35,522 nt of DNA, from the NCBI GenBank assembly GCA_024274705.1, contig JAJSAL010000084.1:1-35522 (forward strand), written 5' to 3'. This DNA comes from Spirochaetota bacterium (GTDB lineage Bacteria > Spirochaetota > Spirochaetia > SPDA01 > JAJSAL01). The translations under genes were made by a program, and so were the position numbers. Shown here piece by piece: positions 15,486 to 23,107 of this stretch. The notes below the pieces were generated by a model. That model did no database searches. It saw only the letters and a program-made list of their open reading frames with translations, and was not told where the DNA came from. How positions within the stretch are numbered: the first letter of the stretch is position 1; each line of letters begins with the position of its first letter.

Positions 15486-16727
15486 TTATGTTCGTTTGAA
15501 GGTAAGTTTGCCCATCTTTTCCCGGGTTTCCTTAAGGATGTCCGTGTATTCCCTGTCAAAAGTGGTACATCCCACAGGCACCTGACGGATCAGCAGCTCC
15601 ACGCAGTTGTCGCAGGCGATACACCACTTAATGGTGTCCTCTTTACCCTGGGTCAGTTTTATAGGCACCTGGGGATCCGCATAGGACTGACGGCCGAAGG
15701 CGACCATATCGGTGATGCCGTCGTCGATGTTTTTATTCGCCCAGAAAAGGAGAGTCTTTTCCTCCGGCTCCAGGGCAGGCAGATGGTTTTTCCCGCTTCC
15801 CAGCATGGAATAGCCGGAGCCGATGACCACCGTCTCGGGTTTGAGAACTTCCCTGGCCGCTTTCTGAAACGAGAAATGGAGATAGAGATAATCCGGGATC
15901 GCTTTATCCGGCTGGGTAAGAGCCAGGGTAAGGGAAGGACTGCCTGCAGAAACGATGATGAACCGTGCTCCCCGCTCTTCCATCCCCTTTATCAGCTCGA
16001 TAGATTCCGTTAAGTCCAGTACCGGAGACCGGGGGCCTGCCGTGCCCTGCCCGCCTGGAAATCCTTCCCAGAAGGACACCTTGGAGCCGACGATGAAGTC
16101 CGGATCGCCTATCTCTTTGTTGATACGTTCATACACGGTATAGGTAAAGCGCGTACGGTTTTTAAAGTTGCCGCCGTACTTCCACTTCCTGTCGTTCCAG
16201 GGCCGTACCAGCTGGGAACCGAGATAGCCGTGGCAGTTCTTGAAATCCACCCCGTCAGCACCGCAGTCGCGGGCTATCTTTGCCGCGGTGACGAACCGCT
16301 CTATGATTTTTTCCATATCGTCTTCGGTAAGAAGATCGCCGCCAAACCCCGGAAGCGGTTTCGGGCATACCCTCCTGGAAAATTCTGGATTGCTCAGTTC
16401 CCCTGCATGAGTAAGCTGCCACACAAACATGGCATCAGGATTGATGCTCTTCATCTCCCGCACCAGTTTTTCCAGGGCCTTTTGGTTTTTCGGCATACAC
16501 ATAAGCTGGTTCTTTCGAGCTACCGTTTCGTCCGTAACGGAGATCGCTTCTAAGTCTATGAAAGCCGCCTTTCCTTCGAAATACTTCCGGTACCTGCGAT
16601 ATGTTTTTTCAGTAGGATTGCCCTCTTCATCAGCATCACAAGCTTCCATTGCCTGAATGGCAAACCTGTTGGAAAGGGTTTTTCTGCCGATTTTAATGTG
16701 TCTGAAAACAGAATCGTTTTCGTGCAT
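15486..16727 (-). CDS. Old-yellow-enzyme-family flavin oxidoreductase with 4Fe-4S motif
   Basis: This is a 413-aa protein from the ATG at 16727, chosen because GAGGAGG lies just before it; the upstream start at 16751 has no such site. FMN-barrel marks: 'WQLTHAGELSNPEF', 'CGADGVDFKNCHGYLGSQL', 'GGNFKNRTRF' and 'VAFGRQSYADP'. A C-terminal cysteine set, C-x2-C-x2-C-x11-C ('CIACDNC' then 'VPVGC'), matches the cluster site of the 2,4-dienoyl-CoA-reductase branch, although the usual NAD(P)-binding domain that follows it is absent. These enzymes reduce C=C bonds next to a carbonyl. The usual substrate-binding 'HxxH' or 'HxxN' pair reads 'KNCH' here, a Lys in place of the first His. Position beside a dehydrogenase and a lyase-type barrel suggests an enone sugar substrate (inference). 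Confidence 0.8.
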   Translation of the reverse strand: MHENDSVFRHIKIGRKTLSNRFAIQAMEACDADEEGNPTEKTYRRYRKYFEGKAAFIDLEAISVTDETVARKNQLMCMPKNQKALEKLVREMKSINPDAMFVWQLTHAGELSNPEFSRRVCPKPLPGFGGDLLTEDDMEKIIERFVTAAKIARDCGADGVDFKNCHGYLGSQLVRPWNDRKWKYGGNFKNRTRFTYTVYERINKEIGDPDFIVGSKVSFWEGFPGGQGTAGPRSPVLDLTESIELIKGMEERGARFIIVSAGSPSLTLALTQPDKAIPDYLYLHFSFQKAAREVLKPETVVIGSGYSMLGSGKNHLPALEPEEKTLLFWANKNIDDGITDMVAFGRQSYADPQVPIKLTQGKEDTIKWCIACDNCVELLIRQVPVGCTTFDREYTDILKETREKMGKLTFKRT

Positions 16728-16768
16728 CTTTAGCCTCCTCCATGGCAGCAATGTATAAGGGAACGTTT

Positions 16769-17740
16769 TTATAAGGCTTTCTTTTTTTTGTAAAATGACA
16801 CGGCCAGGATCAGGAGCGCACCTTTGAGTACGATCTGAACAAAGGGATTTACGTTCTCCAGGTTCATAATATTGTTGAATACCATGAGGATGAGAACCCC
16901 GCCGAATCCCGCCACGATACTACCCTTCCCGCCGGAAAGAGAAATTCCGCCGATTACAATAGCTGTTATCGAATCCAGTTCATATCCTTCCCCTATCCTC
17001 GGCCCTCCTCCTGCCATGCGGGCAGAAAGATAAATAGATGCAACGGCGGCGAAAAGACCGCACAACGTGAAAGCGCTGAACATCACCCTTTTAACAGGAA
17101 TACCTGACAGTTTCGAAACGTACTGGTTCGAGCCCACAGCATAGAGATGCCTGCCGAATCTGTGTTTGTTCAACAAGAAATAGCAGATCAGAAGAAGGGC
17201 TGCAAACAGAAGGATGCTGAAGGGTATAGGCCCCAGCATGCCGTTGCTGATAAATCTGAAGCGGCTGGGTACACCGCCTATAGGCACCTTGCTGTAAAAC
17301 AGGGCTAGCCCCTGGAGAACACTCATCGTACCCAGGGTGGCAATGAAGGGTGTAATGTTAAGATGCACCACTATGAGGGCATTCAACATTCCCGCAGCTA
17401 TTCCCAGGGCCAGGATCATGATGATAACACCGAGCATGGATGCGTCGGGATTATTGGTAAATGTCCCTGCAATAAGGGTAGTAAACATGGAAACCATAGA
17501 TCCTATGGAAAGATCGATGCCCCCTGCAAGAACCACAAATGCCTGCCCTAAAGAGGCGATTCCCATACCAACCGACTGCTGCAGAACATTGGACAGGTTA
17601 AGGGGCTTTCTAAAATGAGGATTGATTGATAGCGACACGATTACAAGGAGAACCAGGACAAGCCATACCAGGTTTTTTTTAACAAATTGTCCGGCTGTAT
17701 TCTGTTTGATCGTTGCCGCTGTTTCTGTCCCTTGTGCCAA
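16769..17740 (-). CDS. RbsC-type sugar ABC transporter permease (second permease)
   Basis: This is a 323-aa inner-membrane protein of the BPD_transp_2 (RbsC/LsrC) family. It starts with TTG at 17740, with GGGGAAGAAG just before it. Family motifs: 'VVLAGGIDLSIGSMVSM' (the conserved region after the third span), 'NITPFIATLGTMSVLQGLA' and 'RRHLYAVGSN'-like 'GRHLYAVGSNQYVSKLSGI', then 'GYELDSITAIVIGGISL'. Eight to ten hydrophobic spans are expected. It follows the ATPase gene by 10 bases. With the permease at 20386 it would form a heterodimer, as LsrC/LsrD do. Confidence 0.88.
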   Translation of the reverse strand: MAQGTETAATIKQNTAGQFVKKNLVWLVLVLLVIVSLSINPHFRKPLNLSNVLQQSVGMGIASLGQAFVVLAGGIDLSIGSMVSMFTTLIAGTFTNNPDASMLGVIIMILALGIAAGMLNALIVVHLNITPFIATLGTMSVLQGLALFYSKVPIGGVPSRFRFISNGMLGPIPFSILLFAALLLICYFLLNKHRFGRHLYAVGSNQYVSKLSGIPVKRVMFSAFTLCGLFAAVASIYLSARMAGGGPRIGEGYELDSITAIVIGGISLSGGKGSIVAGFGGVLILMVFNNIMNLENVNPFVQIVLKGALLILAVSFYKKKKAL

Positions 17741-17750
17741 TCTTCTTCCC

Positions 17751-19262
17751 CTACAAAGTATAGGTGTGCCCTACTGCGATAGACATTACTTCTTCCTCGG
17801 TGGAACGTCTTTCCCGCTGGTCTATAACACCGCCGATCTCCCCGGAACGCATTACCAGGATCCTGTCCGAAAGGCCGATTATCTCCTGCAACTCACTGGA
17901 AATCACGATGACGCCTTTCCCTGCATCGGCTAAACTGCGTATGATTTTGTATATTTCGTATTTCGCCCCGATGTCGATACCCCTGGTGGGCTCATCGAAA
18001 ATGAGCACTTCCGGCTCTTTCAACAGCCACCGGGAAATAATAGCTTTCTGCTGATTTCCGCCGGAGAGGGTTTCAATATTCTGGGCAACACCGTGCGCTT
18101 TGATATCCAGTTTTTCGATGAACCTTCTCGTGTCTTTCACTTCTTCTGCATAATTGAGAAAACCTGCTGTTTCGTACTTCGGCAGGTTTGCAATCGTTAT
18201 ATTCTGCAGTACGTTTTTAAAGTGCATAATCCCGTCTGCTTTCCGGTCTTCCGGCAGATAACCGATACCACACCGGATTGCATCGGTTACATCCCTTATC
18301 TCTACCATGTTTCCATCCCGGTATACTTCTCCGGAATCACGCTTGACTATTCCGAACAGACATTTTGCAAGGAGAGAGCGGCCTGCACCCACGATGCCGG
18401 CAATACCCAGGATCTCCCCGCGATAGAGGGTGAAACCGACGTTCTTTAAAATCGAACCCTTAGTGAATCCTGTTACCTCCAGGATCGGTTCTGTTCCACC
18501 GGAACCGGAAACGGGAAAGATATCCACGATCTTCCTTCCTACCATCATGCTGATAAGCTCGTCCTGTTCGATCTCTGCAACATTCCGGACACCCATCACT
18601 TCCCCGTCTTTGAATACGGTTACACGGTCGGCGATTTCAAATAGTTCTTCCAGCCTGTGGCTTATGTAGATAATGGTTACACCTTTCTTCTTCAAATTCC
18701 TGATGATCTCGAAAAGTTTTTTCAGCTCCACATCGGTTAACGTAGCGGACGGTTCGTCCATGATCAGGACCTTCGCGGTAACGGAAAGGGCTTTCACGAT
18801 CTCCACAACCTGCTGCTGTACAACAGAAAGCTCTTCGACTTTTGCATCTACATCGAGACTTACTCCTAAGTCCCGTATCAGCTGCGCCGCAAGCCTTCTC
18901 TCTTCCTTTTTCCTTAAAAATCCGATCCTGCCCACAGGCTCTCTGTTCAGAAAGATGTTCTCAGCAACGGTAAATTCGGGAATCAGGCTGAATTCCTGGA
19001 ATATGATACTTATCCCCGCACGCTGTGCTTCTTCCGTGGTTGCGAAGTGCGCTTCCTCTCCGTTGAACATCACCTCTCCGGAGGTCTGGTGATATACACC
19101 GGACAGTATTTTCATGAGGGTGGATTTCCCTGCCCCGTTCTCCCCCACAATCGCATGAATTTCTCCGGGCAAACAGCTGAAATCGACCTCCCTGAGTGCT
19201 GTAACGCCGGGAAATTTCTTTGTAATTTTTTTTAGTTCCAGGATATTCTTCAGTTGTGCCAT
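17751..19262 (-). CDS. Sugar ABC transporter ATPase, tandem-domain (RbsA/MglA/LsrA type)
   Basis: This is a 503-aa protein with two nucleotide-binding domains; GGAAGGAA precedes the ATG. Domain 1 has Walker A 'GENGAGKST', signature 'ELSVVQQQVVEIVKAL' and Walker B 'VLIMDEPSATL'. Domain 2 has a degenerate Walker A 'GIVGAGRSLL', signature 'LSGGNQQKAII' and 'VLIFDEPTRGID'. The degenerate second P-loop is normal for this family. The protein powers import of a pentose- or hexose-like solute through the two permeases of this operon. It follows the binding-protein gene after a hairpin, as if the latter limited its expression. Confidence 0.93.
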   Translation of the reverse strand: MAQLKNILELKKITKKFPGVTALREVDFSCLPGEIHAIVGENGAGKSTLMKILSGVYHQTSGEVMFNGEEAHFATTEEAQRAGISIIFQEFSLIPEFTVAENIFLNREPVGRIGFLRKKEERRLAAQLIRDLGVSLDVDAKVEELSVVQQQVVEIVKALSVTAKVLIMDEPSATLTDVELKKLFEIIRNLKKKGVTIIYISHRLEELFEIADRVTVFKDGEVMGVRNVAEIEQDELISMMVGRKIVDIFPVSGSGGTEPILEVTGFTKGSILKNVGFTLYRGEILGIAGIVGAGRSLLAKCLFGIVKRDSGEVYRDGNMVEIRDVTDAIRCGIGYLPEDRKADGIMHFKNVLQNITIANLPKYETAGFLNYAEEVKDTRRFIEKLDIKAHGVAQNIETLSGGNQQKAIISRWLLKEPEVLIFDEPTRGIDIGAKYEIYKIIRSLADAGKGVIVISSELQEIIGLSDRILVMRSGEIGGVIDQRERRSTEEEVMSIAVGHTYTL

Positions 19263-19278
19263 TTCCTTCCGTTAAAGA

Positions 19279-19305
19279 AGGCAGCCGGACACATGCCGGC
19301 TGCCT
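19279..19305 (-). terminator. Terminator-like hairpin between sugar-binding protein and ATPase genes
   Basis: Read on the minus strand, AGGCAGCCGG (19305-19296) and CCGGCTGCCT (19288-19279) form a perfect 10-bp stem with a 7-base loop, followed by TCTTT. It sits in the 62-bp gap after the binding-protein stop. It probably raises the amount of binding protein relative to the membrane parts. Confidence 0.6.
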
Positions 19306-19324
19306 GTGATTACATACAAAAGTT

Positions 19325-20320
19325 CTAGAATTCCGGCCACCATTCTTCCGGCATCTGATCGTCACCGACCCACCAGAAATCGCTCTTGTCCATTTTCACG
19401 TAATCTTTGATCTCATCCGGACCGATGGGATCTACAGGGATTTCGATGTACTTGGGAATCTCTTCACCTTGTGCTGCCTTTATAGCCCACTGCACTGCAT
19501 TTCTCGACTGCCAGGCCGGGAAGGGGTAGATAAATCCGCGAATATTGTTTTTCACTAAGAACTTTGCATATGCATTCAACTGCTCCCCTGTTGAAGGAAC
19601 GAAGGGACGTCCGGCTTCCTGGAGCGCTTCGAGAGCCGGCCAGCTCATTAAACCTGAATCAGCCCAAATACCGTCGATTTCCGGAAACTGCTGTATCCAT
19701 GCCTGCATAACCTCTTTGGATTTCACCGGTGACCAGTCGGTGTACTGCTGACCCAGAATATTGATCCCCGGGTACTTGGCAAACACATCCATAGCGCCTT
19801 TAAGCCTGTCTTCTGCGGTGCCTGAACCTGCAAATCCGCTGAACATTACGATGTTTCCCTTTCCGCCCAGCTCTTCAGCCAGCCACTCCGCCTGACCTTT
19901 TCCCATCTTATAGTTGCTGGTTTCGATAAAGGTGGTATACTTCTCGGTTGTAGCTTTCCGGTCGAAAACGATTACAGGAATACCCATGTCATACGCTTTC
20001 TCGATAGCCGGGTTTACCGCATCCTGTACAGCCGGAGAAATAATGAGGACATCGATCCCCTTGACCAGAAGGTCATCGACATCGGCAATCTGCTTTTCCG
20101 GTTTATCATCCGCATCGGTGTAATAGTACTCGGTGATTTCCGGATGCAGGCTGACCTCGTATTCCAGGTTGGCTTTCATGAAAACCCTCCAGGAGTTCGA
20201 AATCGACGCATTGCTGAAGCCCACGACAATCCCCTCTTTATCCGCTTCTTTTCCTCCGCCGGCGAATACAAATCCGCACACAACAAAAAGAACCAGTGCT
20301 GCCAACAGTAGTTTTTTCAT
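19325..20320 (-). CDS. Periplasmic sugar-binding protein (RbsB-like, Peripla_BP_4 type)
   Basis: This is a 331-aa secreted protein from the ATG at 20320, chosen because AAGGAGAAAAGGA precedes it and a signal peptide follows (to about residue 20, 'CGFVFA', then GGGKE). The longer frame to 20422 overlaps the upstream permease. Fold type I binding-protein marks: 'IVVGFSNASISNSWRVFM', 'DDLLVKGIDVLIISP', 'GIPVIVFDRKA' and 'GNIVMFSGFAGSG'. The aromatic-rich end ('KSDFWWVGDD', 'EEWWPEF') may take part in ligand stacking. No lipobox Cys. It serves the transporter of this operon. The ligand is a sugar or polyol by family; which one cannot be read from the sequence. Confidence 0.9.
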   Translation of the reverse strand: MKKLLLAALVLFVVCGFVFAGGGKEADKEGIVVGFSNASISNSWRVFMKANLEYEVSLHPEITEYYYTDADDKPEKQIADVDDLLVKGIDVLIISPAVQDAVNPAIEKAYDMGIPVIVFDRKATTEKYTTFIETSNYKMGKGQAEWLAEELGGKGNIVMFSGFAGSGTAEDRLKGAMDVFAKYPGINILGQQYTDWSPVKSKEVMQAWIQQFPEIDGIWADSGLMSWPALEALQEAGRPFVPSTGEQLNAYAKFLVKNNIRGFIYPFPAWQSRNAVQWAIKAAQGEEIPKYIEIPVDPIGPDEIKDYVKMDKSDFWWVGDDQMPEEWWPEF

Positions 20321-20385
20321 TCCTTTTCTCCTTCTTACCATTTTTCCATGGTATGTTATTATTTTCAGCCTGTTCTCCGACAGGC

Positions 20386-21372
20386 TTATTCCCGAACGAG
20401 ATTGCGCCGGTTGTTTATCCATACCGCCGCCAACAGCACCAATCCTTTGGCCAGCATCTGACTCTGTACCGGCATGTTGGCCAGAAGGAGTAAGTTAACC
20501 AGTATTACCATGATGATAACACCGATTATCGTACCCAGTGCCGTACCGATTCCTCCACCGATAACCGCTCCACCTAAGACGACTGCGGCAATAGAGTCCA
20601 GATCGAATCCTCTACCTGCCCAGTTGTCCGCAGTCCCCGTGTACGCCGCTATAAGGAGTCCGCCGAGAGCGGCAGTTGCACTGCAAACCATGTAAGCAAT
20701 GATGATTACCCTATCGGTTTTTACCCCACACAGCCGTGTCGCCGTTACATTGCTTCCTGTAAGATAGAGCCTCCTTCCGTAGCCGGTCCTGTTGAGCAGA
20801 ACTGCAATCAATACAGCAACTGCCACAAATACAAAAACGATACTCGGAATGCCCCGGATCTTGCCGATTCCGAAAAAGCGGAGCAAATCCGGGACGTCTC
20901 CTTTCGGTGCCCCTTTTGTAAAGATGAGGCGCGCCCCTTTCAAAATAATAGACATACCCAGCGTTGCGATAAACGGAGGAACCCTGCGTTTGGTGATGAG
21001 CAGTCCGTTTGCCAGACCCACGAGTGCTCCCATGAGGATGCAGAGAAAACTGACGCCCCAGACCAGGGCATTGCTTCCCTCCATGAGCCCTGCGGCTAGT
21101 ACATCTGCCGTGGACATAACGGCACCGACACTCAGGTCGAGTCCGCCGGAGATGATTACAAGCAATTGTCCTACCGATACGACACCAAGGATAGATGTTG
21201 AGCGGGATACGTTGGAAAGGTTGCTGATTTTAAAAAAATTGAGTCCTGCAAATATATTAACAAACAGTGCGATAACCAGAATAATACCCAGGGCGAGAAA
21301 CAATCCATAACTGGATTTTACATTATCGAATCTGCCGGTTGCACGGTCAGCGGGATGTTCTCTGATTTTCAT
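20386..21372 (-). CDS. RbsC-type sugar ABC transporter permease (first permease)
   Basis: This is a 328-aa inner-membrane protein, first gene of the minus-strand operon. Family motifs: 'LLVIISGGLDLSVGAVMS', 'RVPPFIATLGMSIILKGAR', 'GYGRRLYLTGSNVTATRLCG' and 'RGFDLDSIAAVVLGGAVIGGG' (quoted in parts). About nine hydrophobic spans. Upstream is the divergent regulator with a promoter at 21435-21463. It lies 65 bases before the binding-protein gene. The presence of two different permeases in one system is the Lsr-like arrangement. Confidence 0.9.
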   Translation of the reverse strand: MKIREHPADRATGRFDNVKSSYGLFLALGIILVIALFVNIFAGLNFFKISNLSNVSRSTSILGVVSVGQLLVIISGGLDLSVGAVMSTADVLAAGLMEGSNALVWGVSFLCILMGALVGLANGLLITKRRVPPFIATLGMSIILKGARLIFTKGAPKGDVPDLLRFFGIGKIRGIPSIVFVFVAVAVLIAVLLNRTGYGRRLYLTGSNVTATRLCGVKTDRVIIIAYMVCSATAALGGLLIAAYTGTADNWAGRGFDLDSIAAVVLGGAVIGGGIGTALGTIIGVIIMVILVNLLLLANMPVQSQMLAKGLVLLAAVWINNRRNLVRE

Positions 21373-21434
21373 AGCCAGTCCTATAGAAGTATTCCAAGTT
21401 CAACAGCCAACATAATTATCATTACCGTTTATTC

Positions 21435-21463
21435 ATTATTAATGATGCAAACCTCTTTGTCAA
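21435..21463 (-). promoter_or_regulatory. Putative promoter of the minus-strand sugar operon, with operator-like repeats
   Basis: On the minus strand a consensus TTGACA (21463-21458) and AATAAT (21440-21435) have a 17-bp spacer. Inverted TCATTA...TAATGA half-sites overlap the -10 (21418-21444 region). Similar TAATG/CATT halves overlap the divergent promoter, so one regulator could act on both. Confidence 0.5.
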
Positions 21464-21615
21464 GGAGAAATAAATAACGATACATTAATTCCCTAATACG
21501 ATAGTAATCACTATACAACAACAGCATTATAGATGATACGACATTATTTGCTAATACCAAAAGGGTCGACACCTTTTCATCCAGTCCTGAATTCGATAAT
21601 TCTTCAAATTCTTCC

Positions 21616-21643
21616 TTGACATATAGTAATGTTTTGTTATAAT
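21616..21643 (+). promoter_or_regulatory. Perfect-consensus promoter of the GntR-deoC-kinase operon, very short leader
   Basis: TTGACA (21616-21621) and TATAAT (21638-21643) are both exact consensus boxes, 16 bp apart. Transcription would begin near 21650, only about 8 bases before the ATG at 21658, so the mRNA has almost no 5' leader and no ribosome site. A promoter this strong would normally be held down by a repressor, presumably the GntR protein itself. Confidence 0.6.
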
Positions 21644-21657
21644 TCATTGTAATATTT

Positions 21658-22392
21658 ATGAGTGAAACCAGTAAGCCTCTGTACAGGAAGGTAGTTGACT
21701 CTCTGAAGCATGACATAGAAGGGAAGATATATGCACCGGGGAACCTTCTACCCACTGAAGACGAACTGATAAAATACTTCGATACCAGCAGGACCACGAT
21801 ACGAAGCGCCATCGGCATCCTGGAAAGAGAAGGTTATGTTGTCCGAAAGCAGGGGAAAGGCACCATTATAAAAGATCCGAAATCAGCCCAGAACCTGAAT
21901 TACCTGAGTTCTTTTACCGATTCCCTCACTGAAAAAGGGATAATTGTCGAGACCAGTCTTCTCTCCATTTCAAAAATCAACGCTCCCAGCAGGGTAATTG
22001 AAGAACTTAAAATATCGGAAGCTGAAAAGGTATACTGGATTCAGCGGACCCGGGTCGCAGACGGCATACCCATTGCATATGTGAATAACTATATCCTTGC
22101 ACGGGTTGTGCCGGGACTGGAAAAACGGCAGGACCAGCTTAAACATCTCGGACTGTACCAACTCTTAGAATCGGAATACGACCTTAAACTACACTGTGCG
22201 GTAGACACCATAAATGTCTATTTAAGCGGGCCCCTCGAAGCAGAGATGCTGCAGCTGCCGGAAACGATTCCCCTATTCCATAACCGGAGAACCACCTGGC
22301 TAGAAGACGGAACGCCCTTCGAACATGTCCTGTCGATCATTCGGGGCGATATGCATCAGTATAAGGTTTACCTGGAGAATAGAAAACACTAA
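21658..22392 (+). CDS. GntR-family (HutC/UTRA) transcriptional regulator of the sugar regulon
   Basis: This is a 244-aa protein. The N-terminal winged helix has 'LLPTEDELIKYFDTSRTTIRSA' style sequence (residues about 28-50), with 'EGYVVRKQGKGTII' as the wing. The UTRA domain follows (about 85-240): 'LEKRQDQLKHLGLYQLLESEY', 'AEMLQLPETIPLFHNRR'. It lies between two divergent operons and heads the plus-strand one, so local autoregulation and control of the transporter operon are likely. The effector would be the transported sugar or a phosphorylated intermediate (inference). The frame of the next gene overlaps its end, but the next real start is 22418. Confidence 0.9.
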   Translation: MSETSKPLYRKVVDSLKHDIEGKIYAPGNLLPTEDELIKYFDTSRTTIRSAIGILEREGYVVRKQGKGTIIKDPKSAQNLNYLSSFTDSLTEKGIIVETSLLSISKINAPSRVIEELKISEAEKVYWIQRTRVADGIPIAYVNNYILARVVPGLEKRQDQLKHLGLYQLLESEYDLKLHCAVDTINVYLSGPLEAEMLQLPETIPLFHNRRTTWLEDGTPFEHVLSIIRGDMHQYKVYLENRKH

Positions 22393-22417
22393 CAGCTTAA
22401 CAAAAGGACAGATACCA

Positions 22418-23107
22418 ATGGAGCTGAAGCCTCACGATATTGCACGAATGATCGATATCAGCGCTGTACAGGCTCCTCATGGAGAGAAGGAGATCCGGGA
22501 ACTGGCGACCTATGCAAGAGAGTACCGTTTCATCGCAGTACACGTACTCCCCTCCTGGGTACCCTTTCTGAAAGAACTTCTTCAAGGTGAGGATGATATT
22601 TTCATCGGATCCCCCGTGGGGTTTCCCTCCGGGGGGAACTCCCTTGAAGTGAAGGTCAGGGAAGCAGAACAGCTCATAAAAGACGGCGTCCAGGAAATGG
22701 ACATGATGATCAACATAGGGAAACTGATATCCGGTGATACCGCCTATGTAAAAGAAGAAATAGACACCGTCATTGAAGCTGCCGGGAGCGTTCCGGTAAA
22801 AGTGATCCTGGAAGTGTACTATCTTTCGGAAGAACAGATAAAAACCGCATGCAGGTTATGCATTGACGGAGGTGCGGAGTTCATCAAGACCTCCACCGGA
22901 TGGGCGCCTACCGGAGCCACCATGGAAACCATTCGGCTCATTACCGGTTTCGTCGGCAGAGAGATACAGGTGAAAGCCGCCGGAGGCATCCGGACACTGG
23001 ACACCCTCCTGGAAATGCACAAACTGGGGGTAACCAGGTTCGGTATCAATGTTGACGCGTCCATGGAAATAATCCGGGAAAGCACCTCCAGGAAGGCTCG
23101 ATCCTGA
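22418..23107 (+). CDS. DeoC-like class I aldolase
   Basis: This is a 229-aa TIM-barrel aldolase. ATG 22418 follows AAAGGACA; the frame upstream overlaps the regulator and has no ribosome site. Active-site parts of the deoxyribose-phosphate aldolase family are present: Asp95 in 'QEMDMMINIG', Schiff-base Lys157 in 'EFIKTSTGW' and Lys186 in 'QVKAAGGIRT'. The N-terminal 'DHTLLKP' loop of true DeoC is replaced by 'MIDISAVQAPHGEKE', so the phosphate or substrate pocket may differ. DeoC splits 2-deoxyribose 5-phosphate into acetaldehyde and glyceraldehyde 3-phosphate; a related deoxy-sugar phosphate is a reasonable guess here. Its stop overlaps the kinase start (TGATG). Confidence 0.85.
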   Translation: MELKPHDIARMIDISAVQAPHGEKEIRELATYAREYRFIAVHVLPSWVPFLKELLQGEDDIFIGSPVGFPSGGNSLEVKVREAEQLIKDGVQEMDMMINIGKLISGDTAYVKEEIDTVIEAAGSVPVKVILEVYYLSEEQIKTACRLCIDGGAEFIKTSTGWAPTGATMETIRLITGFVGREIQVKAAGGIRTLDTLLEMHKLGVTRFGINVDASMEIIRESTSRKARS

